From assembly GCA_021780285.1 (NCBI GenBank), contig JAJXZA010000226.1:1-5100 (forward strand): a stretch of DNA of 5,100 nt, given 5' to 3'. The notes beneath the pieces are model-generated. The model was not told the DNA's origin and did not search any database. It worked only from the letters and a program-made list of their open reading frames with translations. This document shows positions 4,965-5,100 of the stretch, in pieces. The stretch's first letter is position 1. Every line of letters begins with the position of its first letter. A program made the position numbers and the translations under genes. The DNA comes from Planctomycetota bacterium (lineage in GTDB: Bacteria > Planctomycetota > Phycisphaerae > WQYP01).

Positions 4965-5060
4965 AGCCACTAAGTTGGAGTTTCGGTAATTTTATCCCTG
5001 GCGCGCGGACTCCCCGTTTGCGGCCGGTGTGGTCGCATTTCATCAAGAGGTATGAGTGGC

Positions 5061-5100
5061 ATGTGGTTTGATCCAGTGGTTTTGGGGCTAAGCATCATGC
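5061..5100 (+). CDS. Start of a plus-strand gene, cut by the window edge
   Basis: The ATG at 5061 opens a frame reading MWFDPVVLGLSIM to the window end. AAGAGG (5045-5050) sits ten bases before it, while the in-frame ATG at 5052 is only one base from that site, so 5061 is the better start. The beginning is hydrophobic and looks like a first membrane segment. A Met-aromatic-Phe-Asp-Pro opening is reminiscent of membrane-bound YugP-type zinc metallopeptidases, but 13 residues are far too few to name the protein. It is divergent from the toxin-antitoxin operon. No convincing promoter was found in the roughly 100 bases between them. Confidence 0.4.
   Translation, partial: MWFDPVVLGLSIM

Overview
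The window is 5.1 kb of moderately GC-rich bacterial chromosome. It is read almost entirely from the minus strand, and only the right-hand edge shows a gene start on the plus strand. A signal-peptidase-II lipoprotein, clear sigma70-type promoter boxes and Shine-Dalgarno sites (AAGGAGG, AGGAAG, GGAG) indicate a bacterium, probably with an outer membrane. The style of PriA and of the CBS protein with its conserved C-terminal tail made me think of Planctomycetota. No taxonomic marker is present, so this is only a guess.

Layout from left to right. At 1-79 (minus) there may be the first 26 codons of an unidentified gene, 18 bases behind the CBS gene. At 98-538 (minus) is a small two-CBS-domain protein; a perfect AAGGAGG site fixes its start ten codons inside the longest open frame. 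Its 5' region (574-651) has a plausible promoter and a strong stem-loop at the predicted 5' end of the mRNA. At 729-3260 (minus) is priA, the replication-restart primosomal helicase, with all helicase motifs and all eight zinc-binding cysteines. Its upstream region (3261-3420) holds no gene but has three inverted repeats in a row. A convincing intrinsic terminator at 3420-3467 separates priA from the next gene, an unrecognised Ala/Ser-rich helical lipoprotein (3499-4155, minus). That gene has its own extended -10 promoter and an 8-bp leader hairpin. At 4290-4911 (minus) is a toxin-antitoxin pair, a Phd/YefM-like antitoxin followed by a PIN-domain VapC-like toxin. The two overlap by 11 bases, and a promoter with an overlapping palindrome lies in front. 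A divergent plus-strand gene appears to begin near 5061 and runs off the window.

The genes are functionally unrelated: DNA replication restart, nucleotide sensing, an envelope lipoprotein and a TA module. Most seem to be separate transcription units rather than one operon. No gene-free stretch exceeds 300 bases. I found no CRISPR array, tRNA, rRNA, insertion sequence or clearly new multi-gene system. The less ordinary content is in the leaders: three of the minus-strand transcription units (CBS, priA, lipoprotein) have strong inverted repeats between promoter and start codon.
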